A stretch of 64,000 bases of DNA from Larix kaempferi (Eukaryota; Streptophyta; Pinopsida; Pinales; Pinaceae), in the NCBI GenBank assembly GCA_027924585.1, contig BSBM01000461.1:5268501-5332500 (forward strand), given 5' to 3'. The notes under the pieces are model-generated. The model made no database searches. It worked only from the letters and a program-made list of their open reading frames with translations, and was not told where the DNA came from. The position numbers were made by a program, and so were the translations under genes. The first letter of the stretch is position 1, and each line of letters opens with the position of its first letter. This document shows, piece after piece, positions 21,825-32,876 of this stretch.

Positions 21825-23442
21825 TGTAATGTCCCCATTTTGACCCCCTTTGTATTAAATCATAAATGATGTAAATATTGTAATTTAATCATGGTGAGGA
21901 ACTCAAGGCCAAGGCCCCACCATTGATTTAGCGTTTCATGTATCGGTAATTAAAAATAGATGCCTATGGTTCTTGTGCTAGATAGGTACAATGTAAATAA
22001 GACATCATGTAGATACGAATTTTAATGAAAATACCCACAACTAGCTATGCAATGCAACAAAGATATGGGGGCATGACTCTACAAGGAATAGGGAGGGAAA
22101 TTATTCAAACCCTTGAGCCAATGGTGTTAAATCCATGTGTCAATGAGAAAACCCATAAACTACCAACTACCCAATTTGGGTTATGGACTCAATCATTTAA
22201 TTCTTCCAGAAATTGGTTGAGGTAGTTAATGCCTTGGGAATGAAGAGGTATGGCAACCAATTTCGTGCATGGGCAAGCCATCAACCTCGGAAATCGTATT
22301 TTGTCTCCTTGGGCAAGAAAACACCCACGAAATGGTGCCCAAAGCCATTCTGAACATATAGTCTTTCCTCTATCACGCAGTCTAAACTACTGGGTCTTTC
22401 CCCGTCATGTTTTTCACCATTTTTCCTGCATTCTCCATGCTTGGGAGTTCATTTTTGCATTATACAACAGCTGGGAGAGAAAGGCCACAATTTGGGACTG
22501 TTATGGAGGTCGTTTTTTCCCTAGAATGTCTATGGACGTTTTTCTGAAAATGGATTTGGCTTCCCAGGGTTATTCCCCATCTTCCAGTTTCGTTTTTGGG
22601 TTTCCCACGTTTTTCTGAAGCTAATGAAAACCCCATCTTTGGGCATCTCACTGTAAAAATGTTTCTTCATGCCCAACACTTATACTTTTGTTGTTATGTG
22701 TATCCTTGTTTTTTGTTTGAACCAGTGAGCAAGATTGGAGTGGTAGTGGACAGAGAGGGATTGATAAACCTAGTGGGGGAGATAACCTCTCAGAATATCA
22801 AGAGGGCTTTGGCTACTCTTCTATGCACACCCTGAGAGAACTAGATGGGGAAGGTATGGCTTGAGGGACTGTACAACAGTGAAAAGAATACTTCCTTGTG
22901 TTGGGTGTGTAGGTATTGTGGGTGCCAAGCTAGATAGATCTTGTAAGGTTACCCATGGCTCTGTGCTTGAGCTCACTAGCTTAGCCACTCTTCCTTTCCA
23001 ATTCCTAGCAGCCTGATAAACCCAACTGTAGCTTGGCTTGGCTCATCTTGGTGTATGCTTGGCTATGTGTGAGTCGGTTATTCCTTGGTTCCTTGTACAT
23101 ATCATGCCCAGCTCAGGGGTGGCAGTTGTATCAAGAGGCTAATAAGCACAACTGGCCTATGGTTGGGTGGAACGTTGCAGTTGAACAGCCAGTTGCTTGG
23201 GACTACTTTATTGAGATAAGTATTTTCTTGTGTTAACTTTGCAATTATTTATTTGATGAATATCTTGAATGTATGATAGAAGTGTAATTGAAATTATTTT
23301 CGTTGTGTTTTTTCTTATAATCATACATTCCATATGTCTTTTATATTATGTGAATGCTTAGTTAAAAGTTCATGGGGCTAGATGCCCGGATTTAACATGA
23401 AGTCCTCTCTATCATGCTGGTATGATGGGAGGGGACGTTACA
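21825..23442 (+). repeat. 3' LTR of the Tekay-like element
   Basis: It is 1618 bp, with ends TGTAATGTCC...GACGTTACA. It matches 14428-16044 nearly throughout, with a more diverged stretch just before the end (about 23310-23400 against 15910-16010). Confidence 0.95.
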
Positions 23443-23861
23443 GATGCTCTTTAGAGATCTTGCTAGGCAAGACACTCTTTTAAGGTTTTGTGATAGTCAC
23501 ATGTAAGTTGACTTGGGAGATCTTGTTGATCGTGCTTCGACACATAAAGGATCATGGGATACTCTTTCGAGGCATTGTGACGCACGTAATAAGTCCCGAG
23601 GATTCCACAATATGGCCAGTGTTGATGAAGACGTATAGGAGGTGGGCCTACATCCAGCATGAAAAAGGGCTGGCTCTGTAGAACTTCCTATGACGAGAAG
23701 AATTCAGAGATAGCCCAGTGATCGAGATGTCGAGTGCAGCAGCAGTGATGATGATGATGCTCCGTGATCCAATGATGATGATCCAGCTCCAGAATTGAAG
23801 ACTTGTGCCTATATGTATTGGTGACTTGTGTCAAGAGAATACCTTCCTAGTTAAGAGGGAG
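23443..23861 (+). other. Copia 2 tail remnant and PPT
   Basis: The 112-116-bp repeat resumes at the GATGC target duplication, followed by unique sequence with a small GATGATGATG patch (about 23738-23782). The polypurine tract AAGAGGGAG (23853-23861) abuts the LTR start TGTTGATG. Confidence 0.85.
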
Positions 23862-24369
23862 TGTTGATGTATTAGTAACTTCGAAAGATATCCACTTGTA
23901 TATTGTATTTGTACTTTATTGTATCCCCAACGGAGATGTATTATTCCTCCGATTGGAAGTGTCGCCAGTTGTACTTGAAAGTGTCACAAGTTATATTGTA
24001 ACTGTCGTAACTTATACTAGATGGGTTATTAGAACACATTGATGGGGTCAGCCCTGTATGAGTCATGTGGTTCAAAGCGTTATTAGACCACCCTAGAGGG
24101 GTCAGCCCTGTCAGCATTATGTTAAGTGGTTAAGTTGCGGCCGACCTAGTTAGAGTTAAAAGGAAAGTCAAGTTAGTGTATAAATAGAGAGTGTCTCTCT
24201 CTCATTTTACACATTCTATTATTCACTCACTTCGCATTAGTGAGAGAGAGGAGGAGTGTGCACAAGTGGAGGAGGAACATGCTGATGAAGTTATCTATAT
24301 CTCTTGGGTTTGATCATGGTGATCCTTGTATTGATGCTTATTATATCTCTGAGGAAGTTGCAGGGTTTT
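23862..24369 (+). repeat. Copia 2 3' LTR, truncated, with TATA box
   Basis: It starts TGTTGATGTATTAG. TATAAATAG at 24179-24187, followed by a CT/GA-rich stretch, is a good core promoter. By comparison with the copia 1 LTR it lacks roughly the last 110 bp: the match ends at GCAGGGTTTT and the sequence passes straight into duplicon copy B. Confidence 0.85.
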
Positions 24370-26599
24370 GATTTACAACGACTTAATATAGTTATCCAAT
24401 CATATATATTGAATATTAGTGGTTGCAAGAGCTTACAAACTCATAACTTTTACGTACATTTTGGTACTATCATTCTAAATGACGACACAAGACAACTATC
24501 ACTACAACCAGCTAGAACAATGTTGTTAATAAGATACTTGTTCAACAGTTAACTCGGGTTGAGTTTCCTCAGTTATAAGATGAACCTTGGAAAGCAAAGG
24601 TGTAAGCATGCGAGTCATACCTGTACGTTTTTATAGTTGCAACAATCTCTAAACATGCTATTTTATTTACGATGTTGATTTGAGCTTTACATGAAAACTA
24701 AAATTTATTGCAATCATGAAACTTCTTACTTGTTTTCTGCACATAGAACAGGTCAAATGCTTTAGCGTTGCAGCTAAGTAAGCTTCGGGGTCCCTCATAG
24801 GACTCTCTTGGACAGCAAAGAAGAAAACTGTCAGTATCGTCTCAAGGAAAAGTACCATGTCATATTTCTAACCTCGCATTTCATTATTACATCATTCATA
24901 CATTTCATTGCATTAAAAAGGTGTCGCATCAAAAGTTGGTCCATTCATGCATTTAACTACCTTAATGATAGTTGTTATAAATATAATTAAGATGTCGATG
25001 ATGTATTAGTGATAACAGAATTTTATTTATGATTTAATACAATAGTTGTTAAGTTAAGATTGTTGAAACTCGCATTATTAAATTCCGCAGTTACAAATTA
25101 TCATATATTAAGCTAATTGTTGCTATTTACAAAAAAATTAAATTTTTATGAAAATATGGGATGTTACACTCATGGAGTAAAGAATACCTGGAATCAGTTG
25201 CCCCTTTTCAGGATCCTGTTTAAGTCAGTGATGAGATAGTGTGAGTGTCTTTCCATGCGGTCGGCAGAGACTAGTTCATGCTAAAACAGTCCAAGCATCT
25301 TCCCTCCTAATCAGATGGAACATGTTCGGACTGTGACAGTTCGGATTAACAAAGTATCCATGATTATGAGCAAAGTCCAATTAATGTAATAATGGATTTA
25401 ACTGTTTTTGTTTCAATTCGACAGCCTGAAGATCGTAGATCATCATGGCTGCCTGAAATTAGTGGATCTGAACTACCTCATCTTTGTATAAGTATAGGAA
25501 GGAAATTTGATCCATGGGGTTAGCGTTTTTAAAGAAAGACTGTAGCAGAAGGACATTGTAACACTGTATCTTCATCATTTTACTGAAAGGAGCATCAATT
25601 CTCAAGATTTATGTGTCTTAGATATTCTTAACCTTTAACGACATCTCTTTTAGAAGGCCAGGGCCCTCCTTCTCACAGAGTTTGGCGAATTTAGTAGATG
25701 TTTTAGTTTTAATTTATTTTGGTTCGATGTGGAGTTACAATAGGGAGTATTTTCAGATTGTTGCAATAGTAGTTATTAGATCATTACATAATTATAATTT
25801 TCCTTTGGTTTGCTGCAACAGTGGTGTGAACAGTCAACTGTGTAGAGTAGTTTTATTTCCTATGCAAGTGTGCTAATTAGTATTGTTGTTATAGTCAAGC
25901 TCAACTCGTGTGTATTATTGTTATTTATCTTTCCTAAAATTTATTGAATTAGATAGGTCATGGTTTGAATTACTTTTAATCTGATATTTTATGATTTAAC
26001 TTCTTGCAAAATCAATTCTAGTTAATTCATTCTTAGATGAGTTGTTGTAGGATTGATGTTGTAAGAAAATAGGAATCCTTTGAGTTCTTAGATTGATAAT
26101 TGAGATTGGATTTCACAGTGAGTTGAGTTTGGCTTAGTATTTAGGTAGGATGAATGTTCTTTATTTATTTAGTCAACTACTCAAGTGTTTATGCATATAT
26201 TTTTCTTAGTTACCTTTGAAACAACCAGACTTTCCTGGGTTAACAATTTATATTGAGCACTCTGTTGTTAAATGAAATTAATAAGAATATAGAGTGACCA
26301 ACATATACTAACAAAGTAAAGAGAAGGGTTGACACGGGTTCCTAACATCCCCTCCCCGTTAGAAAAGTTTTTGTTCTCAAAGCTTTAGATGTGGAAATTG
26401 TTGTTGAATCTGAAGGAGTGGTTCCCATGTAGCATCCTTTGGTTGCATTCTATTCCATTGAATTAATACCTATGTGATGGATCAAGAGCAAAGCTGACAA
26501 GTGTGCCTACTGAGGATGGCCTCCAGCTCCAAAATAATGGATCCTTCATTATTTAGTTCCAGTAAACAGTTTGTGCTCTGATGTTGGTTCCAAGAACGT

Positions 26600-27791
26600 T
26601 ATTTAGACAAGATACATGAAATACTGGATGAATGCGAGAAGAAGGATAAAGTTCCAATTTAGAAGAAATGGAACCAATCTTCTAAAGAACCTTATATGGT
26701 GTATAGAAATTTGGAGCAATCTTATGATGTGATTTGAGTTTCAGGGAGGATTTCTTGTAAGGATGTAGATAAAGATAAACCATATCACCTACTTGAAAAG
26801 TGCGGTCAGAATGATGTTGATCGTCTTGTTGTTTCATTCGATTTATTTTCATTTGAATATTGTCCTGCAAAATGGGAAGAATCTGATCTCAGGTTTGAAG
26901 AACTGTGTCAACTTCCTGAATTGGTGAACTATTGGGGGTGTATGGAAGAAGCACTGGTGCTGCTGGACCATAGACTTCTTCATATGGAGTCATTTTAGAT
27001 GCAGTGTGGTAGAAGGTATTGTACCACCATTCAGCGAGAGGGGGCCACTTTTCCCACTGATGTTGTTGTTTAAAGGTGAAGCAACGAAGATAAGTTTCCA
27101 AACATTTGTTGATAACTTCAGTATGACCATCTGTTTGTGGGTGATACCCTGAACTCATCTTCAGTTTGGTTCCAGTGTGGCGCAATAGTTCTATCAAAAA
27201 ATGACTAGTGAAATTTGCATCACGATATGAGACAATGGAAGAAGGGATTCCATGAAGACGAAAGATCTGTTCCAGGAGAATCTATGCGACTGAGGAGGCG
27301 GTATAGGGATGTTTGAGGGCACAAAAATGACTATATTTGGAGAGGCGTTCAACCACAACCAAAATAACTGTCTTCCCTCTAGGTTTAAAGAGCCCTTCAA
27401 TGAAATCCATAGAAATATCTGTCCAAATCTGTGTAGGGGTGTGAAAGGGTTAGAGCAATCCCAGAAGGAGTATCATTTCACCCTTGTTGAGCTGGTAGGT
27501 ATCACATTCAGCCACCATCTATTGAATTTTACTTTTCATTCCCTTCCAAAATAATTTATGCCATGCCCGCACATAAGTTTTGAGGAACCCATAGTGCCCT
27601 GCCGATGGATAATCATGGATTTCATAGAAAACAACATGTTGAAGATATGTGCTCTGGGGAAGCACCAGACGATCCTTGTATCTCAGGGAAGCACCATCCC
27701 CAGGAGTAATCCGGTACAACAAAAGGGTTGTTGTCCAACAGTTGGATGATTTGAAATAATGAGGATTTATTGACATAGCCTTGTTGAACAA
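26600..27791 (-). pseudogene. Gypsy relic B integrase
   Basis: Minus-strand pieces in several frames: zinc region (QHVVFYEIHDYPSAGHYGFL, 27791-27519), core (IQLLGLLEPF-type start near 27440, then SGYHPQTDGHTEVINKCLET at 27197-26889 with the catalytic Glu kept, WWYNTFYHTASKMTPYEEVY) and C-terminal part (FQVGDMVYLYLHPYKKSSLK, 26870-26682). The order and motifs match relic A and the Reina-type integrases. Frameshifts and stops make it a pseudogene. Confidence 0.88.
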
Positions 27792-27984
27792 ATTGAAACC
27801 AATTTAGAACCAGCAGAGAAACATATGAAAGAGAAACTTGGTCATCAAATTTGTGAAAAAGAGCATCTTCCACAAGATTGTCCTTACCCTTCTTGTAAGT
27901 GATCTCATAGTCATAACCCATGAGTTTGTTAAACCATTTTTGTTGTGCTGGAGAGGAGACCTGTTGTTCCAGGAAATATTTCAT
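27622..27984 (-). pseudogene. Gypsy relic B RNase H C-terminal part
   Basis: The minus strand reads MKYFLEQQVSSPAQQKWFNK, LMGYDYEITYKKGKDNLVED and FDDQVSLSYVSLLVLNWFQF, the end of a Ty3/gypsy RNase H and its link to integrase. The frame then drifts from the true one, and the zinc region continues in another frame. The empty target site of copia 1 lies here, near 27828-27836. Confidence 0.88.
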
Positions 27985-28026
27985 ACATTGGTGATCAATC
28001 TTGATGCAGAAATGATTCCCTAATAG

Positions 28027-29334
28027 CTATTGCCACCACTTCTGTATTTCATGCAAAATAGCCATCATTTCATTCTCATATGTAGAGGCGACTAAATTCT
28101 TACCGAAAATTGATTTGCTGGTGAACGCAATGGGATGTTCATATTGAAGGAGAATAGCACCGATTCCATTGTTGCAAGCATCACTCTCAATAGTAAAAGG
28201 CTTGGAAAAATCGGGCATAGCTAGAACAGGTGTAGTACACATACTTTGTTTCAATTTGTCAAATGCACACTCAGTAGCATGTGTCCATGTAAAATCATCC
28301 CTTTTCAAGAGAGAGGTTAATGGATTTGAAATCTTCTCGTAATCCTTTACAAACTTGTGGTAGTAGCGAGTCAATCCCACTAGTTTAGAAAAGACACATG
28401 CATATCTATCCAGAAAAATTTGTAGATCGAAAGGAGTACTGGATACCGCTAATGGTTGCATCTGAATGGAATGGAGTTGAGCGATGACACCATGTGAATT
28501 CTTCTTAAGGATATTTTCCACGCGATATGAACTGATGATGATAAGAGACCTTGGTTGTAAGCCCTTCAATGTGTGTTTTTTTCCATTAACTGAAAATTGC
28601 ATCCAGAGTTCAACAAAATCCCATAAGATGGGTCCAAGTGTGTGTAACCATTGAGCGCCCGAAACCACATCATAGCCGCCTAAGGGCAAGGAAAACATGT
28701 CAGAGCATAGGTTATAATATCCAATAGAGATACGCACATTGCGACACTTCCCCTTGCAAGGTAAGGTGCCCCCATTAACAATTATGACTTCAAAGTTGGA
28801 GCAAGGATGGACAAAACAATCATCATGTTTGGTGCTCTGAGGGTCAATTAAGTTATGAGTGCTACCATAATCGATGAGTATTGTAAGAGGGAGATTCTTG
28901 AAGTAACCCTTGAACCACATTGTTTGTGGGGTGGTGACTCTAGCTAAAGCATGGAGAGATATCTCTGGATGGTCATCCTGAAAAGGATTTTCAATAGGTA
29001 GTTGTTGAATGTCAACCTGATCATCTACTGGATCCTGAGATTCTTCACAAATTTTAGTTGCAGGAGAAGAATCCACATCCAAGAGATATAGATTTTTCTC
29101 AACACATCTATGTCTTCGAGTGAATTTCTCATCAGAATTATAACAAATCCATTTTTCTCTACCTGCCCACATCTCTGCTTCAGACAAATGCTTGATAGGA
29201 GTTGCTCTATGATTTGGCGTGATGGGAGGTCTTTGGGAAACCATATTTATGAATGGAACAAAAGTGGATTTGGAGCGTTTTTGGGATGCGATCTTGTCCT
29301 CCACCAACTTATCCAACCGTAGGACTTCCATCAT
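28027..29334 (-). pseudogene. Gypsy relic B: gag zinc region, protease and RNase H start in one 435-codon frame
   Basis: The minus frame contains the degenerate zinc motif CYNSDEKFTRRHRC (second Cys changed to Ser compared with CYNCDEKFTRGHRC of the related element at 61 kb), protease (ILIDYGSTHNLIDPQST, VVSGAQWLHTLGPI), the linker DRYACVFSKLVGL joined directly to TRYYHKFVKDYEKI, and the RNase H start (FTIESDACNNGIGAILLQYE, FGKNLVASTYENEMMAILHE). The long open frame survives because the reverse-transcriptase core was removed in frame. It has no polymerase active site, and the protease motif is altered (Asp-Tyr-Gly). Confidence 0.92.
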
Positions 29335-29945
29335 TGTGCTAGGACATAAAAGTTTAACCTCAGAGTGGATTGCATCCTTCAGACCACTGACAAAACAACT
29401 CTTGTAGAATTCATCAGGAAATCCTTCTGTGTGATTGGTCAGTTTCTCAAATTATGTCTGATACTCTCTCACAATGCCAATTTGGCGAAGTTTAGTGAGT
29501 GCTCCTATGATGTCATCAAAAGCACTAGGGCCAAATCGTTGCAAAAGGAGTTGGAAAAATTTTGTCCATTTTCGCTCTTCATGAGCCTTGATGTACCAAC
29601 GGAACCATTAAAGCGCTTCATGTTCTAAATGAGGATGCAAGTGGAATTTTGTTGACATCAAAGGTATTATGCAGATTGAAATATTGTTCTTTCCAATATA
29701 TCCATCCATACGGATCATTACCATTGAAGCGAGGAAAATCAAGCTTCGTCCCACAAAAAGTGTTGGAAGAAGAGAACCCAATGTCTGCAGAAGACTTTGG
29801 CTATCGTCTATTGTTCATGGCTGAAGGCTAAAGATGGAGGCCGAGAATTTTTTCATCCAGATCTTGGAGTTTGGTCTTGACGGCTGCAAGTTCTTACTCC
29901 ATGTTTTTTTCTCCTGCGTAGGTGACAACCATAAGCATGATTTTT
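29335..29945 (-). pseudogene. Gypsy relic B gag, decayed
   Basis: On the minus strand a start resembling MVVTYAGEKNME lies near 29930, followed by KTKLQDLDEKI and GTKLDFPRFNGNDPYGWIY (about 29755-29695), matching the gag at 60338 onward. Stops interrupt the frame, and I did not place every one. Plus-strand ORFs in this interval are antisense by-products. Confidence 0.8.
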
Positions 29946-30842
29946 TTTATTTTTTTTGTAGAATGGGTAGAAAAAAAAAAAAACTTCTTTAGTAAAGGAA
30001 AATTTGGATTTGGGATAAACTCCGATTGGTAATTGAGATTTGACTAGATTTTGGACACTTTCTAATGGACAATGAAGAAAAAAATGGGTATTTCAGAGGC
30101 CAGGTGAAAGAATGGGAAAATTTGTCCAAGAGAGACAAAAAGTAGAAATAGAAGATGAACACTGTGGAAAACTTTGAAGGCAATTGGGTGAAAATCGAAG
30201 AAGTTATGGAAAACCCTAAAAATAGACAAATGTGAGATTTATCACTTCGGGAACTGGAATTTGGGATAGGTTCCTCAGGAAGGAAATATGCAGAATGGAA
30301 TTCCAGGGTTCTAGAGAATTTTCAAGGGAAACAGAGTTAAAGCAAAGAAGATATGGAGAAAAAACAACTTATTTTTTTTCGGAATTGATGTGCAATGACT
30401 TTCGACAGATGCAATTTGCTATTTATCAGTTGTCAATAGATATGGACCCTAGGTATGCTCAGCTTCCTAAAGGTTCAGAGGATTCACTCGGCTACCAATA
30501 TTGTCTAACTGATAACCGCTTTGCCGCAAACGAGAGCTCTTGGTTTACCTCACGGGTGGGAACTAGTCAATCGGCTAGGGGTTGTTTCCCTTTTCGCTGG
30601 TAGGTCCTCTCAATGGGCCAACTGCTTCGGGGTTCCTGTGGTACTCCTCACAATGATTTTTAGCGCTATGCCCAGGTATTTTCCGCAGTTAAGCAGATAG
30701 AGATTATTCTCGGATCCGAACCTGTAATTGAAAGGAACAATATAGATGCAAAGAAAAAGAACTACTGCAATAATCAAAGCTCTTGGAAGCCACTACGAAA
30801 AAAAATAATGGCAGAATTCCTACCGAGCGAGCTCAAGAAAGT
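29946..30842 (-). other. Leader of gypsy relic B
   Basis: Untranslated region between primer site and gag. It contains a T-rich/A-rich stretch (about 29941-29984). Other parts match the leader at 59270-60330 (for example the complement of ATCTGGGAATAATCCC- and GCCTTTGGGG-like blocks). No gene. Confidence 0.75.
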
Positions 30843-30854
30843 GCTCTGATACTA
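30843..30854 (-). other. Primer binding site of gypsy relic B
   Basis: The minus strand reads TAGTATCAGAGC, one change from TGGTATCAGAGC, two bases inside the 5' LTR. Confidence 0.85.
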
Positions 30855-30856
30855 GA

Positions 30857-31171
30857 TGTGGGGAACCTCCAACAAATAAATGATGAAAATGTACGATATA
30901 TAAAAAATAACAGAACACAGAAGGGATTTATTGATCGCAGACCACTTCGAGGGGGAAGCCTCCTTTGAGAAAGCTCAATACAATTAACTCGTGGATGCCT
31001 TCGTTGGCATCAACACGTACTTATATGTACTAAGTCTAAGCTAAACAACTATTACTCTTCATAAATGTGGGATAATACAATATACTCATAAGACTACTAA
31101 CAAAGCATATGCATAAATCAACAATATACTAACAAAGTAAAGAGAACAATACGGTTGATGGGTTCCTAACA
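30857..31171 (-). repeat. 5' LTR of gypsy relic B
   Basis: This 315-bp LTR starts TGTTAGGAACCC and ends GTTCCCCACA on the minus strand. It contains ACATATAAGTACGTG as a TATA-like core. It is related to, but shorter than, the 403/433-bp LTRs at 58853 and 62881. Confidence 0.88.
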
Positions 31172-31514
31172 AAGAGGGAGAAGAAAATAAAAAAGAAGAA
31201 GAGGAAAAAAAACTTAAAAAAGAAAGCAAAAAAAAACAATGAAAAAAAAAAGAAGAAGATAAAGAACCTACCCATGACAAATATGCTTCCCTACTCATTA
31301 ATTACCCATCTGTTTTTTAAATCTCAAACCCTTTCCTCAAAACCCATAAATATACAATTAGTCTCCCTAAAATATCAAATCTTAATCTCAAAAATCGTTT
31401 TCTAACAAGTTTTTACAATTTCCAAATAAACACAAAAGGCCCATAACTTTGGTCTTTGCCCTAATACAATGACTGCCATTAAAATAAGAATAGTTTAAAT
31501 ACTCTACAATTTTC

Positions 31515-31752
31515 AGTCTTTGTTGGAATTACAGATATACATTACTGTCAAAAAAAAATTAAAGTATTGAATTCATTTTTATAATAGAATATAAAAATTT
31601 CAACAATTTATTAGTGAAAACAAAAAGGAAGTCTTTGTTGGAATTACAGATATACATTACTGTAAAAAAAAAAATATTTAAAGTATTGAATTCATTTTTA
31701 TAATAGAATATAAAAATTTCAACAATCTATTAGTGAAAACAAAAAGGAAAAC
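31515..31752. repeat. Direct duplication of about 115 bp
   Basis: AGTCTTTGTTGGAATTACAG starts at 31515 and again at 31630. The two copies differ mainly in the length of an A run. Confidence 0.93.
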
Positions 31753-32770
31753 AAACTTAGCGTTTAAACCGCTTCTATTAAAAGCGTTTAAACAGCTCCT
31801 TTTACAATATTGTTATTATTAATAGCATTGACTTCTGTTAACTGGTCTTCTGACGATTTCATTGATTTGTGGATACCAAGTTAATAACCGCACTGAGAAC
31901 AGGAATGGACTGTTCGATATATTCTTTGTTAATCCTTCTTGGAGAAGGATTGGCCTAAGAGTCTGTTGCTGCTAATATGTGTACGGTCCCTCTTTTGTAG
32001 TGACGATGGCAATGGGAGTCTAAATCGTATCGAAAATCGGATTGCTCCTTTATTAGAATCATAAAAAGTAGAAACGTTTTATGAACAAAATCCAACTCAA
32101 CTTTTTAGAAAGCGATAGCATTTTTTAATATCTCGACACTTCGTAGATGCAAGGTCAAGATAATCTATGATAACTACCCTAGACCGATTCACAACCTCTC
32201 ATTGTTCTCTCCGTCGTATATATATATATATATACTCGCACACTGCCCGAAGCATTCAAAATCGTATTTTCAGGTGCAGCGATTTTGAATTAATTTATAG
32301 AGTTAAATCATATTTGACAAAGTTCAGCACTAATATCTTTGATTTAACGAAAATAGAGTACTTATCATCTTTTTGAGTATGAGACGAGTAGTTAACAAGT
32401 CTTATTCATATGCCCATTTGAAAACATATACTCAGAAAATTCTACTGATGGCGTGCCCCCAAGGGCGTTTACGGAGACTTGGATATATTTCAAGGTTTTG
32501 GGCTTGGCGTGTTTCAAAGTTTGAATGACGATCATTGGCATTTTTCAATGGAAAAGCCAAAGCATCACGCAGAATTTTCTGTCCAATAGACCACACAAGA
32601 GAGTAGCGTTCGAGAGGTTGAATCCTACTATCATACCCTGCATGATTTGGCAAAGGTGTCACATTAACTATTGTAAGCATTGGATTTTTCTCCATCGTTG
32701 CAGAAATACATTCGTTTCTCAAAAACCCATAAACATAGGAATTATACAATTCTAACAAAGTATATTTACA

Positions 32771-32876
32771 ATTTCAACATTCTCAACAGCTAAATTAGGT
32801 TACAAATCCTACAAAAGGCTATAATTTCAACATTCTCAACAGCTAAACTAGGTTACAAACCCTAAAAAAAGCTGTA
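32771..32876. repeat. 53-bp direct duplication
   Basis: ATTTCAACATTCTCAACAGC occurs at 32771 and 32824, followed in both by TAAA(T/C)TAGGTTACAAA. Confidence 0.9.

Larger units (their letters stand above)
14428..23442 (+). mobile_element. Complete Tekay/Del-like Ty3/gypsy chromovirus nested in copia 2
   Basis: LTRs of 1617 and 1618 bp (14428-16044, 21825-23442) flank gag, protease, reverse transcriptase, RNase H, integrase and a chromodomain-like tail on the plus strand. The target duplication GATGC occurs at 14423-14427 and 23443-23447, and it splits a tandem repeat of the copia 2 tail. The primer site and PPT are in place. Long LTRs and the C-terminal ILDKK...VQWKHYGLNEATWE segment fit the Tekay/Del lineage. 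LTRs differ by a few per cent by eye. Nonsense codons, a frameshift and two integrase active-site changes make it non-autonomous. Confidence 0.96.
13131..24369 (+). mobile_element. Copia 2: 5'-truncated copia element, split by a gypsy insertion
   Basis: The fragment starts inside RNase H (13131), runs through a tandem-repeat tail (13620-14427, resumed at 23443), a PPT (23853-23861) and a 3' LTR (23862-24369) that is itself cut short. Its 3' LTR and tail are related to copia 1: both have a PPT in a TTAAG-purine context, an LTR starting TGTTGA and an LTR segment ending near GCAGGGTTTT or GCTGGGTTTT. It lies on the opposite strand. Both ends abut duplicon sequence with 3-5 bp of shared bases (ATGTC on the left, TTT on the right), so it sits exactly between duplicon copies A and B. 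Confidence 0.88.
24367..29013. repeat. Duplicon copy B
   Basis: It is collinear with 1178-13135 once the copia 1 insertion is removed. It shares non-coding sequence (24367-26298), the LTR stub and PPT, integrase, RNase H and the reverse-transcriptase deletion of the gypsy relic. The homologous part ends at ATGTC (29009-29013). Beyond that, copy B keeps the rest of the gypsy element, which copy A has lost. I recognise no gene in 24367-26298. Confidence 0.85.
26299..31171 (-). mobile_element. Ty3/gypsy relic B (Reina-like), with 5' LTR kept and 3' LTR reduced to a stub
   Basis: On the minus strand the element has a 315-bp 5' LTR (31171-30857), a primer site, leader, gag, protease, RNase H and integrase pieces, a PPT (complement of 26348-26361) and about 48 bp of 3' LTR (TGTTAGGAACCC, 26347 downward), after which similarity to the LTR stops. 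The reverse-transcriptase core is deleted. The LTR start is shared with the element at 58853-63313, so both are one family. No target duplication can be tested because the left end is lost. Confidence 0.9.
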
